Shown here in pieces: positions 16,162 through 23,609 of a DNA stretch of 64,000 nt (positions are counted from its first letter, which is position 1; each line of letters starts with the position of its first letter). The stretch is from Halonotius aquaticus (GTDB lineage Archaea > Halobacteriota > Halobacteria > Halobacteriales > Haloferacaceae), in NCBI RefSeq assembly GCF_003605575.1, contig NZ_QKNY01000004.1, positions 62,001-126,000 of the forward strand, read 5' to 3'. The notes under the pieces were generated by a model. That model was not told where the DNA came from, made no database searches, and saw nothing but the letters and a program-made list of their open reading frames with translations. The translations under genes and the position numbers were made by a program.

Positions 16162-16692
16162 ATGACAACAACACAAACCACGTCGCTGCTCGGCCGGACA
16201 GACGCCTTCGATGATGCCGGATCGGCTGCGACCTATCTGCTGCTGGCGGTGCGGCTCATCACCGGCTACTGGTTCCTCCATGCCGGCTGGACGAAGTTCA
16301 CCTTCGTCGCCGGCGAGCCGTTCGACGCCAGTGGCTACCTCGCCAACGCCGACAGCCCGATCGCGTGGCTCTTCGGCTTTGTCGCCGAGACGCCGTGGCT
16401 GCTTGAGTTCACCAACTTCATGATCCCGGTTGGGGAGTTCCTCATCGGGCTTGGCGTTATGCTCGGCGCGCTGACGCGGCTGGCCGCCTTCTTCGGCGGC
16501 TTCCTGATGGTGCTGTTCTACCTCGGGAACGCCGACTGGGCCCACGGCTACGTCAACGGCGACCTGATGGGACTGCTCCTGTTCGCCATCATCGGGATCT
16601 TCGCCGCCGGCCGCGTGGTCGGCGTTGACGGCTTCATTGAGGACACCGAGTTCGTCAGCCAACGACCGTGGCTGCGCTACCTCCTCGGGTAG
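16162..16692 (+). CDS. DoxX-family membrane protein (DoxD-like)
   Basis: The 176-residue protein has four hydrophobic helices and the DoxX pattern: LLLAVRLITGYWFLHAGWTKF in helix 1, then EFLIGLGVMLGALTRLAAFFG. DoxD is the large subunit of the archaeal thiosulfate:quinone oxidoreductase, and other DoxX proteins form thiol-stress membrane complexes. The long loop after helix 1 (VAGEPFDASGYLANADSPIAW) is typical of the DoxD-like branch. Given the neighbouring sulfur genes, thiosulfate oxidation to the quinone pool is a reasonable inference. No DoxA partner is visible nearby. The preferred ATG follows a TATA element at normal distance. Confidence 0.85.
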   Translation: MTTTQTTSLLGRTDAFDDAGSAATYLLLAVRLITGYWFLHAGWTKFTFVAGEPFDASGYLANADSPIAWLFGFVAETPWLLEFTNFMIPVGEFLIGLGVMLGALTRLAAFFGGFLMVLFYLGNADWAHGYVNGDLMGLLLFAIIGIFAAGRVVGVDGFIEDTEFVSQRPWLRYLLG

Positions 16693-16801
16693 CCGGCTGG
16701 GTCGTCGCATTTTACCCGATTCGTTCCACTTTTTGCCGCGTCGTTCCCGATAGCTGAGAACAGCCACCGCTTGCTTGTTTGTGCCGACCGTTGTCTCGGA
16801 T

Positions 16802-18235
16802 ATGACAGAGACGGTCGACTCGGCAGATGACACCGATTGTCCTTCGGGTGGGCCGCCCACCGCTGCCATCCCGTATCCGTACGTTGTGGTCGATCCGGCT
16901 GGCGACATCACCGCTGTCTCCGAGGCCCTGATCGAGCGCGTCGATATCGACCGCGATACCCTCGTCGGCAACGACCTTGCGACGATCCTCTCGGTTCCAG
17001 CCGAGAGCATCGCCGACACGCTGGCGACGTGTGCCGACACGGGCCGTGTCGACGACCGCCCGGCCGTCCTCACCACGGCCGATGGGCAGACCGTTCCCGT
17101 CTCGTTGCGCGGCCGAGCCACCTACGACGACAGCGGGACACTTTGTGCCACCCACTGGGGGTTCCACGACCGCGAAACAGCCACCCCAGTCGTTGACGAC
17201 GATGGGCCCGCATCGATGGAGACGATCATCGAAGCAGTTCCTCATCCCCTCTACGTCCTCAATGTCGACGATTACACCATCCAGCACGCGAACTCGCTTG
17301 CTGACGGCCATCCCGGCACGACCTGCTACTCGGTGACCCACGACCGCGACCGGCCGTGTGACGAGGGGGATGATCCGGTACCCTGTCCGCTCCAGGAGGT
17401 CGTCGAGACCGGCGAGCCGACGACTGTTGAGCATACCCACTACGACGCTGACGGCACCGAGCGCGTCCATGAGGTGCATGCCGCCCCGATCGTCGACGAC
17501 GAGGGGGAGGTCGTCCAGTTGGTCGAAAGCCTCATCGATACGACCGAGCGGGTCGCCTACGAGCAGCGGCTCAAACGCCAGCGCGACGACCTTGAGACGC
17601 TCAACCAGGTGCTTCGCCACGACATCCGCAACGACCTCCAACTCATCTTGGCGTACAGCGACGTGCTCACAGACGGAGTCACAGCCGACGATGAAACGCA
17701 CGTGCAGACGATCCGTGAGAGCGCGGAACACGCGGTCGAACTCACGAAGACCGCCCGCGAGATGTCGGATGTGTTGCTCGATACCGACACCGCAGTCGGG
17801 ACAGTTCGCCTGCGACCGGTTCTCAACGGCGAGGTCGACAGCATCCGGGATGCACACGACGCCGCCAGCATCACCGTTGACGGCGGGATTCCCGATGTCA
17901 CCGTCGCCGGCAACGAGATGCTCGGCTCGGTGTTCCGGAACCTCCTGAAAAACGCGATCCAGCACAACGATAAGCCGGTACCTGAGGTCACGGTCTCAGC
18001 CGCCGCCGAGGCCGACACGGTGACCGTGCAGGTCGCGGACAACGGCCCCGGTGTCCCAGACGATCAAAAGGCAGAGATCTTCGGGAAGGGTGAAACCGGG
18101 CTGGATAGCGCCGGTACCGGTCTTGGCCTCTATCTGGTCGAGACGCTTGTGTCGACCTACGACGGCTCGGTGTCGGTCACTGACAACGATCCCGAGGGTG
18201 CCGTTTTCGTCGTGACGCTCCCACACGCGGAGTGA
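16802..18235 (+). CDS. PAS-domain sensor histidine kinase
   Basis: The 477-residue soluble kinase has two PAS-like domains (about 20-125 and 140-250), a dimerisation helix with the phospho-accepting His in VLRHDIRNDLQLIL near residue 280, and a HATPase domain with NLLKNAIQHND, VADNGPGVPD and GTGLGLYLV. The second PAS domain contains CYSVTHDRDRPC followed by VPCPLQ, a Cys/His cluster that could hold a metal, heme or redox-active thiols. No transmembrane segment or receiver domain is present, so it senses a cytoplasmic cue. No response regulator is adjacent. ATG 16802 is preferred over the TTG at 16775. Confidence 0.93.
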   Translation: MTETVDSADDTDCPSGGPPTAAIPYPYVVVDPAGDITAVSEALIERVDIDRDTLVGNDLATILSVPAESIADTLATCADTGRVDDRPAVLTTADGQTVPVSLRGRATYDDSGTLCATHWGFHDRETATPVVDDDGPASMETIIEAVPHPLYVLNVDDYTIQHANSLADGHPGTTCYSVTHDRDRPCDEGDDPVPCPLQEVVETGEPTTVEHTHYDADGTERVHEVHAAPIVDDEGEVVQLVESLIDTTERVAYEQRLKRQRDDLETLNQVLRHDIRNDLQLILAYSDVLTDGVTADDETHVQTIRESAEHAVELTKTAREMSDVLLDTDTAVGTVRLRPVLNGEVDSIRDAHDAASITVDGGIPDVTVAGNEMLGSVFRNLLKNAIQHNDKPVPEVTVSAAAEADTVTVQVADNGPGVPDDQKAEIFGKGETGLDSAGTGLGLYLVETLVSTYDGSVSVTDNDPEGAVFVVTLPHAE

Positions 18236-18262
18236 GATAGGTCGCCGCGCGCTGTCGACCCG

Positions 18263-19174
18263 CTAGGCTGGTACCTTCTTGTAGTCGACGTAGTCGGCCC
18301 CGCGGAACGCCTCGAGGAGGTTGATTGCGGCGCGGGCTCCTTCGCCGACGGAGGTTGCGATCTGTTGGTGGCCGCCGGTGGCGTCGCCAGCTGCATACAC
18401 GCGATCGACTGTCGTCGACTGATCCGGCTCGGTGACGATCTCGTCGCCATCGACCGGAATTCCGAGCATCTCGGCGAGATCAGTCCCGCCGGCCGTTCCG
18501 AGGGCAACAAACAGCCCGTCGACAGCGATCGTCTCGCCGTCAGTAGTGACAATTCCCTCCAAGCCGTCGTCGCCAACCAGCTGATCGAGTCGATCGGTGC
18601 GAACCGGGATCTCCGCGGCGTCGACCTTCGCTTGAAGCTCCGGATCAGCGTCGAATTCGTCACCGTTGGTAAGCAGCCGAACATCGTCGGTGTAGTCCAA
18701 CAGCATCAGGGCCTCTGTCGCGGCGTAGTTGCCGTTGCCGACGACGGCAACCGGTCGATCACGGTAGAAGTAGGCGTCACACTCCACACAGTAGGAGACG
18801 CCTTGGCCCTCGTAGGCCTCGACATCGGCGATCGCCGGGCGTTCGTAATCGGCACCGGTCGCCAGGATCACCCCGTCGACAGCGTACTCATCGACGGTCG
18901 TCTCGACGCGGAAGCCGTCGTCGGTGCGTTCGATGTGGACGACCTCCTCGCTGATCCGCTCGGCACCGTACTTTTCGGCGTGCTCTTGGCCCACCTCGAC
19001 CAACTCCGGGCCGGTGACGCCATCAGGGAAGCCATAGACGTTCTCCATCCGGCTGACATCCCGCGTGGTGCCGCCACCGTCATCGAAGACGAGCGTCCGT
19101 TTGTCGGCACGCGCCGTGTAGATCGCTGCACTCAACCCAGCCGGGCCACCACCGATGATTGCGACTCCAGACAT
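18263..19174 (-). CDS. thioredoxin reductase-like flavoprotein
   Basis: The 303-residue protein has the FAD motif VAIIGGGPAGLSAAIYTARA, the redox-active disulfide CVEC (Cys129, Cys132) and a second dinucleotide fold with VAVVGNGNYAATEAL, closing with VYAAGDATGGHQQIATSVGEGARAA. This is thioredoxin reductase architecture, with a less common glycine pattern at the NAD(P) site, so cofactor preference is uncertain. The thioredoxin gene lies 200 bp away in the opposite direction. Likely role: keeping thioredoxin or persulfide-handling enzymes reduced. ATG 19174 is chosen because the FAD motif starts immediately after it. Confidence 0.92.
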   Translation of the reverse strand: MSGVAIIGGGPAGLSAAIYTARADKRTLVFDDGGGTTRDVSRMENVYGFPDGVTGPELVEVGQEHAEKYGAERISEEVVHIERTDDGFRVETTVDEYAVDGVILATGADYERPAIADVEAYEGQGVSYCVECDAYFYRDRPVAVVGNGNYAATEALMLLDYTDDVRLLTNGDEFDADPELQAKVDAAEIPVRTDRLDQLVGDDGLEGIVTTDGETIAVDGLFVALGTAGGTDLAEMLGIPVDGDEIVTEPDQSTTVDRVYAAGDATGGHQQIATSVGEGARAAINLLEAFRGADYVDYKKVPA

Positions 19175-19189
19175 GTGTATAAAATACAA
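19175..19189 (-). promoter_or_regulatory. near-palindrome at the thioredoxin reductase start
   Basis: TGTAT-AAA-ATACA (19176-19188) adjoins the start codon at 19174 and includes the ATACAA half-site (19184-19189). Its placement matches the palindrome at the start of the GlpA-like gene. The same bases could also be read as a TATA element, so the regulatory reading is tentative. Confidence 0.35.
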
Positions 19190-19341
19190 GACTACGAACG
19201 AACTTAGACCCTGTGTTTCATCTGATGCACACAACTAAATCGATGAATCTTCTCAATTGGCTCTATTTACGGCTCTAAATATCTATATGCGGCTTTTTGG
19301 CTTTATTTGACTAAAGCTATCTTGCGCATTTTAAGCACAAG

Positions 19342-19350
19342 CATAATATA
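19342..19350 (+). promoter_or_regulatory. TATA box for thioredoxin
   Basis: CATAATATA is centred about 27 bp before ATG 19374 and gives a leaderless message. This decides against the in-frame ATG at 19353. Confidence 0.5.
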
Positions 19351-19373
19351 TCATGATCCCCTACCTGAGGGTG

Positions 19374-19811
19374 ATGAGTGACGCTGATTCGATCGAGGAG
19401 ATCCGCGAACAGAAGCGGCAGGAACTGATGGAAAGCCTCCAAGACGGCGAGCCGTCGAGTGGTGCCGATACTGATGGCCGTCCAGACACCGCCCTGGAGA
19501 CACCGATCCACATCGACGGCGTTGACCACTTCAACGAGGTAACAGCGCAGTACGATGTCGTCCTCGTCGACTTCTATGCGGACTGGTGTGGCCCGTGTCA
19601 ACAGCTCGAACCGATCGTCGAGGAGGTCGCTGCCACCACCGATGCCGCTGTCGCAAAGGTCGATATCGACCGCCATCAGCGGCTTGCCCAACAGCACGGC
19701 GTCCAAGGCGTGCCGACGATGGTCGTCTTCAGCGACGGAAAGCCGGCTGATCGGTTGGTCGGTGTCAAGAGTGCGGCCCAGCTGACGAACGTTATCGACT
19801 CCTATCGGTAA
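19374..19811 (+). CDS. trxA: thioredoxin
   Basis: The 145-residue protein is a thioredoxin with the active site YADWCGPCQQLEP (Cys72, Cys75) and the cis-Pro loop GVQGVPTMVVF. An acidic N-terminal extension of about 45 residues (IEEIREQKRQELMESLQDG) precedes the fold, as in many haloarchaeal thioredoxins. With the reductase at 18263-19174 it forms a dithiol-reducing system beside the persulfide enzymes. Its stop abuts the stop of the convergent gene at 19812. Confidence 0.93.
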   Translation: MSDADSIEEIREQKRQELMESLQDGEPSSGADTDGRPDTALETPIHIDGVDHFNEVTAQYDVVLVDFYADWCGPCQQLEPIVEEVAATTDAAVAKVDIDRHQRLAQQHGVQGVPTMVVFSDGKPADRLVGVKSAAQLTNVIDSYR

Positions 19812-20522
19812 CTACCACGACCGACCAGGCTGGCGGCTGTGGTCGGCGACAATGTCGAGGAAGGTGTCGAACACGCCGGCTGTCTCGGTGGCTGCGGCGA
19901 CAGCGTCGTCGGTGACTGTTGCGGCGGCGTCAGCGTCTGTTTCCTCGTCGAGATCCTTTGAGTCAAGAATCCACTCGGCCGTTTGGCGGTCGTACTCCGG
20001 ATGGAACTGGAGGCCGTAGCTGGCACCCAGCCGGAAAGCTTGAACCCCATACTCATTGCGGGCCAACTCGACGGCCCCGGCTGGTAGCTCGGCGACGCGG
20101 TCGGAATGGGTCTCAAACGCGGTCATCGGCGAGTCGATCCCGGCAAACAGCGGATCGTCGCCGCGCTGTTCGATCGATCGGTAGCCGATCTCATAAGCAC
20201 CCATATCGACGATTCGGCCGCCGAAGGCTTGGGCGAGCAGCTGGTGACCCCAACAGATCCCGAGCATCGGCACGTCCGCCCGCTGTGCGGTGCGAACCCA
20301 CGCGGTCAACTCGTGAATCCAGTCGTGGTCGTCGTAGACCGATGTCTGGGAACCACTGATGACAACGGCATCGTAGGCCCGATCGCGCTGCTCCGGCGCC
20401 GGCGGGCGTTCGCCCTCGCTGGCCTTGTAGGTACGTGTCTCGGCGTCGATCTCGCGGGTCAGATTTCGTTCGGCCGGTGTGTCGCCGATTGAGGCATCGA
20501 CGATGGCGATATGGGGTTCCAT
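19812..20522 (-). CDS. class I glutamine amidotransferase-like protein
   Basis: The 236-residue protein has the triad of class I amidotransferases: nucleophile Cys90 in LGICWGHQLLA, and His plus Glu in LQFHPEYD. A further FETHSDRV motif and the general order match the stand-alone GMP-synthase-like (GuaA-type) GATase family. No synthase domain is fused or adjacent, so the ammonia acceptor is unknown; gamma-glutamyl-peptide cleavage is another possibility. An acidic Ala-rich helical tail of about 45 residues follows the fold. ATG 20522 starts at the first strand. Confidence 0.85.
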   Translation of the reverse strand: MEPHIAIVDASIGDTPAERNLTREIDAETRTYKASEGERPPAPEQRDRAYDAVVISGSQTSVYDDHDWIHELTAWVRTAQRADVPMLGICWGHQLLAQAFGGRIVDMGAYEIGYRSIEQRGDDPLFAGIDSPMTAFETHSDRVAELPAGAVELARNEYGVQAFRLGASYGLQFHPEYDRQTAEWILDSKDLDEETDADAAATVTDDAVAAATETAGVFDTFLDIVADHSRQPGRSW

Positions 20523-20623
20523 GGGTCTGTGATTGTGCGACAATCTCGTTGCGTGTCAGGGACTGTGCTGGCCACGTTGTGTACCCTGGCTGTCGTGTGC
20601 GAGTTGGCGTCGTTGTCGCGTCG

Positions 20624-21028
20624 TTAGGATTCCACTTCGGCTGTCGGCGGCGTGACATCGGCGTACTTCTCCTCGAACTCCTGGATCAACTGCCCCGTCT
20701 GTGCGTACCAGTCGTTGAGGAGTCGCTGCATCTCGTTGGCGACAACCTCAGGATCGGTTGGGACGTAGACATGGTAGTAGCCGCCGGCGTCGTAGTTGAT
20801 CTGTTCTTTCTCCAGGAACCCGGTCTGTAGTAGTCGCTGTACCGATCGGTACGCTGTCGACCGTTCTCGATCGACAGCGTCGGCGACGTCATCGACTGTC
20901 AGTGGTTCCTCGGCCGTCACGAACGCCTGAAAGCACTCCCGATCAAGCGGCTTCAGGCCGTGAAAACAGGCCAGGAGATCCTCACATCGCATATCTGACC
21001 GGAGTTGTTCGGCCATTGAATCAACCAT
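20624..21028 (-). CDS. winged-HTH regulator with three N-terminal Cys (TrmB-like)
   Basis: The 134-residue protein has a winged helix (about 30-85) with LTVDDVADAVDRERSTAYRSVQRLLQTGFLEKEQ, resembling TrmB and related haloarchaeal regulators, then a dimerising C-terminal helix. Three cysteines, Cys15, Cys21 and Cys32, cluster just before the recognition fold (MRCEDLLACFHGLKPLDREC). I infer thiol-based sensing, perhaps of persulfide or sulfide, because TauE and other sulfur genes flank it. Two palindromes lie between its TATA element and start codon, as expected for autoregulation. In-frame ATGs at 21016 and 21058 are alternatives. Confidence 0.82.
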   Translation of the reverse strand: MVDSMAEQLRSDMRCEDLLACFHGLKPLDRECFQAFVTAEEPLTVDDVADAVDRERSTAYRSVQRLLQTGFLEKEQINYDAGGYYHVYVPTDPEVVANEMQRLLNDWYAQTGQLIQEFEEKYADVTPPTAEVES

Positions 21029-21029
21029 T

Positions 21030-21087
21030 GTAGTAACCACTACTTGCTGTGACAGCAAAAGTGTTGTGCATCGATTACAATTCTATA
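21030..21087 (-). promoter_or_regulatory. tandem palindromes and TATA of the HTH gene
   Basis: GTAGT-AACC-ACTAC (21030-21043) and the perfect 15-bp palindrome TTGCTGTGACAGCAA (21044-21058) sit back to back directly before the start codon at 21028. TATAGAA on the minus strand (21081-21087) predicts a start near 21059, so the palindromes cover +1 to about +30. This is the classic layout for autorepression. Confidence 0.6.
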
Positions 21088-21165
21088 CACAGTCGCTGTG
21101 ATCGCCGGCGGCGGTCGTTGTCGATACCAGTTCATCGTCACCACTGTCATTTGCCGTCCGTCTTT

Positions 21166-22197
21166 TTACTCCACGGCTGGTGAGGCGGTTCGGCTCTCCT
21201 CCCGTAGTGCGGTGATGCTGCTGTAGACGACCGCCCCACTGACCAACAGCGCGGAGCCGAGGATCAATACCAGGCTCACACGGTTGAGGATCGGCATCTC
21301 GTAGACTTTGCCGATTTCACGGACAGCCACCGCCAGCGCGCCGCCGAGCAACATCAGCCCGAAGTAGACCTTGATGTCGTCTTCGTTGACGATGCTGGTC
21401 GCCGCCGAGCCGATCCGCGCGCCGAAGGCACTCCCGGCCAACAGCGGGACGACGATCGAGAGATCGACGCCGCCGTCGAGCGCGTAAAGGAAGCTCCCCA
21501 GCCCACCGGAGAAGACGATCTCGAAGAGATCCGTCCCAACGGCGATCGGCACCGGGACACCGATGAGATAGAACAACGCCGGCATCCGGATGAAGCCGCC
21601 GCCAACACCGAGGAAGCCCGACAGCAACCCGGTCGCAAAGGCAACCCCGAGGATCATCCACAGCGAGACGGTGACACCGCCCCGGAGGCTGATCATCGGC
21701 GGCACGTTGTACGACTGGATCGTTTTGGCGATATCCGGGATGTCGTCGGCATCAGCCGCCGCCTCGGCGGCATCGTGGTCGATACCGCCGTCGCTGTCGC
21801 CTTTGACGGCTTCGTAGGTGACGAACGCGCCGATCCCGCCAAGCAGGAAGACGTAGGTCACGCTGATGATCGAGCCGGCAAGCCCCAGCGCTTCGAGATA
21901 GACGACCGTCTGTTTGCCGACCTCAATGCCGGCGGTTGTGCCGACGATCATCAACAGCCCGAGTTTGTAGTCAACCTGCCCGAGATCCCGGTGTTTCAGC
22001 GTTGCGATCACGGAGGTACCGAACACGAACGCGAGGCCGCTACCGACGGCCACACGCGTCGGATACCCCATGACCAGCAGCGCCGGGGTGACAAGGAAGG
22101 AGCCACCCATCCCGAAGAAGCCAAACAGCACGCCGATCAGGAGGCCGAACCCGACGAACAGCCCGACCATCGCCATACTGAGCCCGAGTAGCTCCAT
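21166..22197 (-). CDS. TauE/SafE-family anion exporter
   Basis: The 343-residue membrane protein has about eight to nine helices in two related halves, each opening with a Gly-rich family signature: FGFFGMGGSFLVTPALLVMG in the first and SGFLGVGGGFIRMPAL in the second. The family exports sulfite, taurine-derived sulfonates or related anions. A hydrophilic loop of about 45 residues (EAVKGDSDGGIDHDAAEAA...) lies between the halves. Its ATG at 22197 is one base from the stop of a 49-residue gene, so the two are probably one transcript. Sulfite export would balance production by the MBL enzyme (inference). Confidence 0.9.
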   Translation of the reverse strand: MELLGLSMAMVGLFVGFGLLIGVLFGFFGMGGSFLVTPALLVMGYPTRVAVGSGLAFVFGTSVIATLKHRDLGQVDYKLGLLMIVGTTAGIEVGKQTVVYLEALGLAGSIISVTYVFLLGGIGAFVTYEAVKGDSDGGIDHDAAEAAADADDIPDIAKTIQSYNVPPMISLRGGVTVSLWMILGVAFATGLLSGFLGVGGGFIRMPALFYLIGVPVPIAVGTDLFEIVFSGGLGSFLYALDGGVDLSIVVPLLAGSAFGARIGSAATSIVNEDDIKVYFGLMLLGGALAVAVREIGKVYEMPILNRVSLVLILGSALLVSGAVVYSSITALREESRTASPAVE

Positions 22198-22198
22198 G

Positions 22199-22348
22199 TT
22201 ATGTGTTCCTGAGTCGGTTGACGACGCGCTGGCCGAGCACATCCTCGACGACCCCGTAGACGCCATAGAGAATGATCGCCTCTGCCAGCACCGCGCCGAT
22301 CAGTATCGCGCCGTCGATGCTAGCCGACAGCGAGCCAGCCTCAATCAT
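22199..22348 (-). CDS. 49-residue single-helix partner of TauE
   Basis: ATG 22348 to TAA 22199 encodes a small protein with a short polar N-terminus, one hydrophobic helix (AILIGAVLAEAIILYGVYGV, about residues 14-33) and a basic C-terminus (GQRVVNRLRN). The next gene starts one base after its stop, so translation is tightly coupled to TauE. From memory, similar short proteins (DUF7512-like) occur beside sulfur transport genes in haloarchaea; that needs a database check. It may be a regulatory or assembly subunit of the transporter. Confidence 0.7.
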   Translation of the reverse strand: MIEAGSLSASIDGAILIGAVLAEAIILYGVYGVVEDVLGQRVVNRLRNT

Positions 22349-22713
22349 CGGTCTGTGCCCCGTTGGTTCGTAGTCTTGTGTGGTTCATACTGTTCTGCTC
22401 AGTAGCTCGTAGTCGGAGCAGCGTGATAATAGTTTTGGGTTTACTAAACAATATTACTAACGCGGCGGCGACGGCTATCCCACGTGAATATCTCCATACG
22501 TTATGGGAATACAGCCGTCGCGGCGTATCGCAAAAATCGACCGACAAACCGCGGCACACTCTGTTACGCGCGCTGATACATTTACGAACGTCACCGATAC
22601 TTTTCGGCAGTAGTTGGTAACTTCGCGCATCGACCGATTGAGATGGCGACTCGTAGCAGCAATAGTATTGATTAATAGAAACAATATTAAGGGCAGAGGG
22701 TGTACCTGCTGGT
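22349..22713. other. AT-rich divergent intergenic region with hairpin
   Basis: No coding frame is supported. An inverted repeat, GCGACGGCT (22468-22476) and AGCCGTCGC (22513-22521), is extended inward by CCCA/TGGG and could fold in RNA. AACAATATTAC (22447-22457) just upstream resembles a TATA element that would start a transcript close to this structure, so a small RNA is possible. TACTG-N7-CAGTA (22388-22404) is a weak dyad before the minus-strand genes. Confidence 0.4.
22683..22691 (+). promoter_or_regulatory. TATA box for the double UspA gene
   Basis: AATATTAAG centred near 22687 predicts transcription from about 22713, at ATG 22714, so the message is leaderless. Confidence 0.5.
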
Positions 22714-23553
22714 ATGCGCGCCATCTATGCAACCGATCTGTCGGCGGCCAGCGAGGCGGCGATCCACAACGAAACCTGCCTGGAGTGTCTCGAACGCATC
22801 GGCGTCGAGGAGATCCATCTGGTCACGGTCATCCCCTCAAACATGCACGCCGGCATGCCGGGGATGAACTTCGAGGAGCGGCGGGAGGAGGGGCTCAACC
22901 GGTATGAGCGTGTCATGCAAGACGCCGGCTTCAGCACCGACACCCACGTGGTGCGGGGGACGCCCCACCGCCGAATCAACGGGATCGCCGACGCCGAGCG
23001 GGCCGACCTGACGATCGTCGGCTCCCGCGGACAAAGCCCCCTTGCCAACCGGGTTCTGGGATCGACCGCGCGCAACCTCTCCCGGACGACGGTCGTCCCG
23101 CTGTTAGTCAACCGGATCGAACGCGAGGCCGACGATCCCGACGTGCTCCGAGAACACCTCTTCCAGCGCGTTCTGTATGCGACGGATTTCTCGGAGAACG
23201 CCGATCGCGCGTTCAACGCGTTTTCCTATCTCCGCCATGCGACCCAGGAGGCGACGCTCGTACACGTCGAATCGCCGAAGGAACCCGACAACGACACCGA
23301 CGCCACCGACCAGTTGGCGACACTCGAAGGCCGACTCGACCAGTGGGATATCGACACCGACACCCAGGTTCGGTACGGTGATCCGGCCGAAGAGATCCTC
23401 GAAGCCGAAGCCGAGGTGACGCCGACGACGATCCTGCTTGGCTCTCGCGGCCAGAGTCGCCTCCGGCGGCTACTGATCGGCAGCGTCTCCGAGACGATTA
23501 TCGCCCAGGCGTCAAGTAACGTCTACATGGTGCCGCCGCCGCGAACAGCCTGA
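22714..23553 (+). CDS. tandem universal stress protein (two UspA domains)
   Basis: The 279-residue protein is two UspA domains in a row (about 1-140 and 148-276). Each carries the ATP-binding pattern G-2x-G-9x-G-S/T: VGSRGQSPLANRVLGSTARN in the first and LGSRGQSRLRRLLIGSVSET in the second, so both probably bind nucleotide. Tandem Usp proteins can act as stable intramolecular dimers. It is monocistronic with its own TATA element and may be a general stress protein rather than part of the sulfur set. Confidence 0.92.
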   Translation: MRAIYATDLSAASEAAIHNETCLECLERIGVEEIHLVTVIPSNMHAGMPGMNFEERREEGLNRYERVMQDAGFSTDTHVVRGTPHRRINGIADAERADLTIVGSRGQSPLANRVLGSTARNLSRTTVVPLLVNRIEREADDPDVLREHLFQRVLYATDFSENADRAFNAFSYLRHATQEATLVHVESPKEPDNDTDATDQLATLEGRLDQWDIDTDTQVRYGDPAEEILEAEAEVTPTTILLGSRGQSRLRRLLIGSVSETIIAQASSNVYMVPPPRTA

Positions 23554-23609
23554 GACAAGCGACGACGGCGTGGCTGTGGTGGGTTCCCCTGTTTTTCGAT
23601 TCGACTGTC

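Noticed and set aside
16712-17965. A 417-residue minus-strand frame
   Set aside because: Antisense shadow of the histidine kinase, which has H, N and G boxes on the plus strand.
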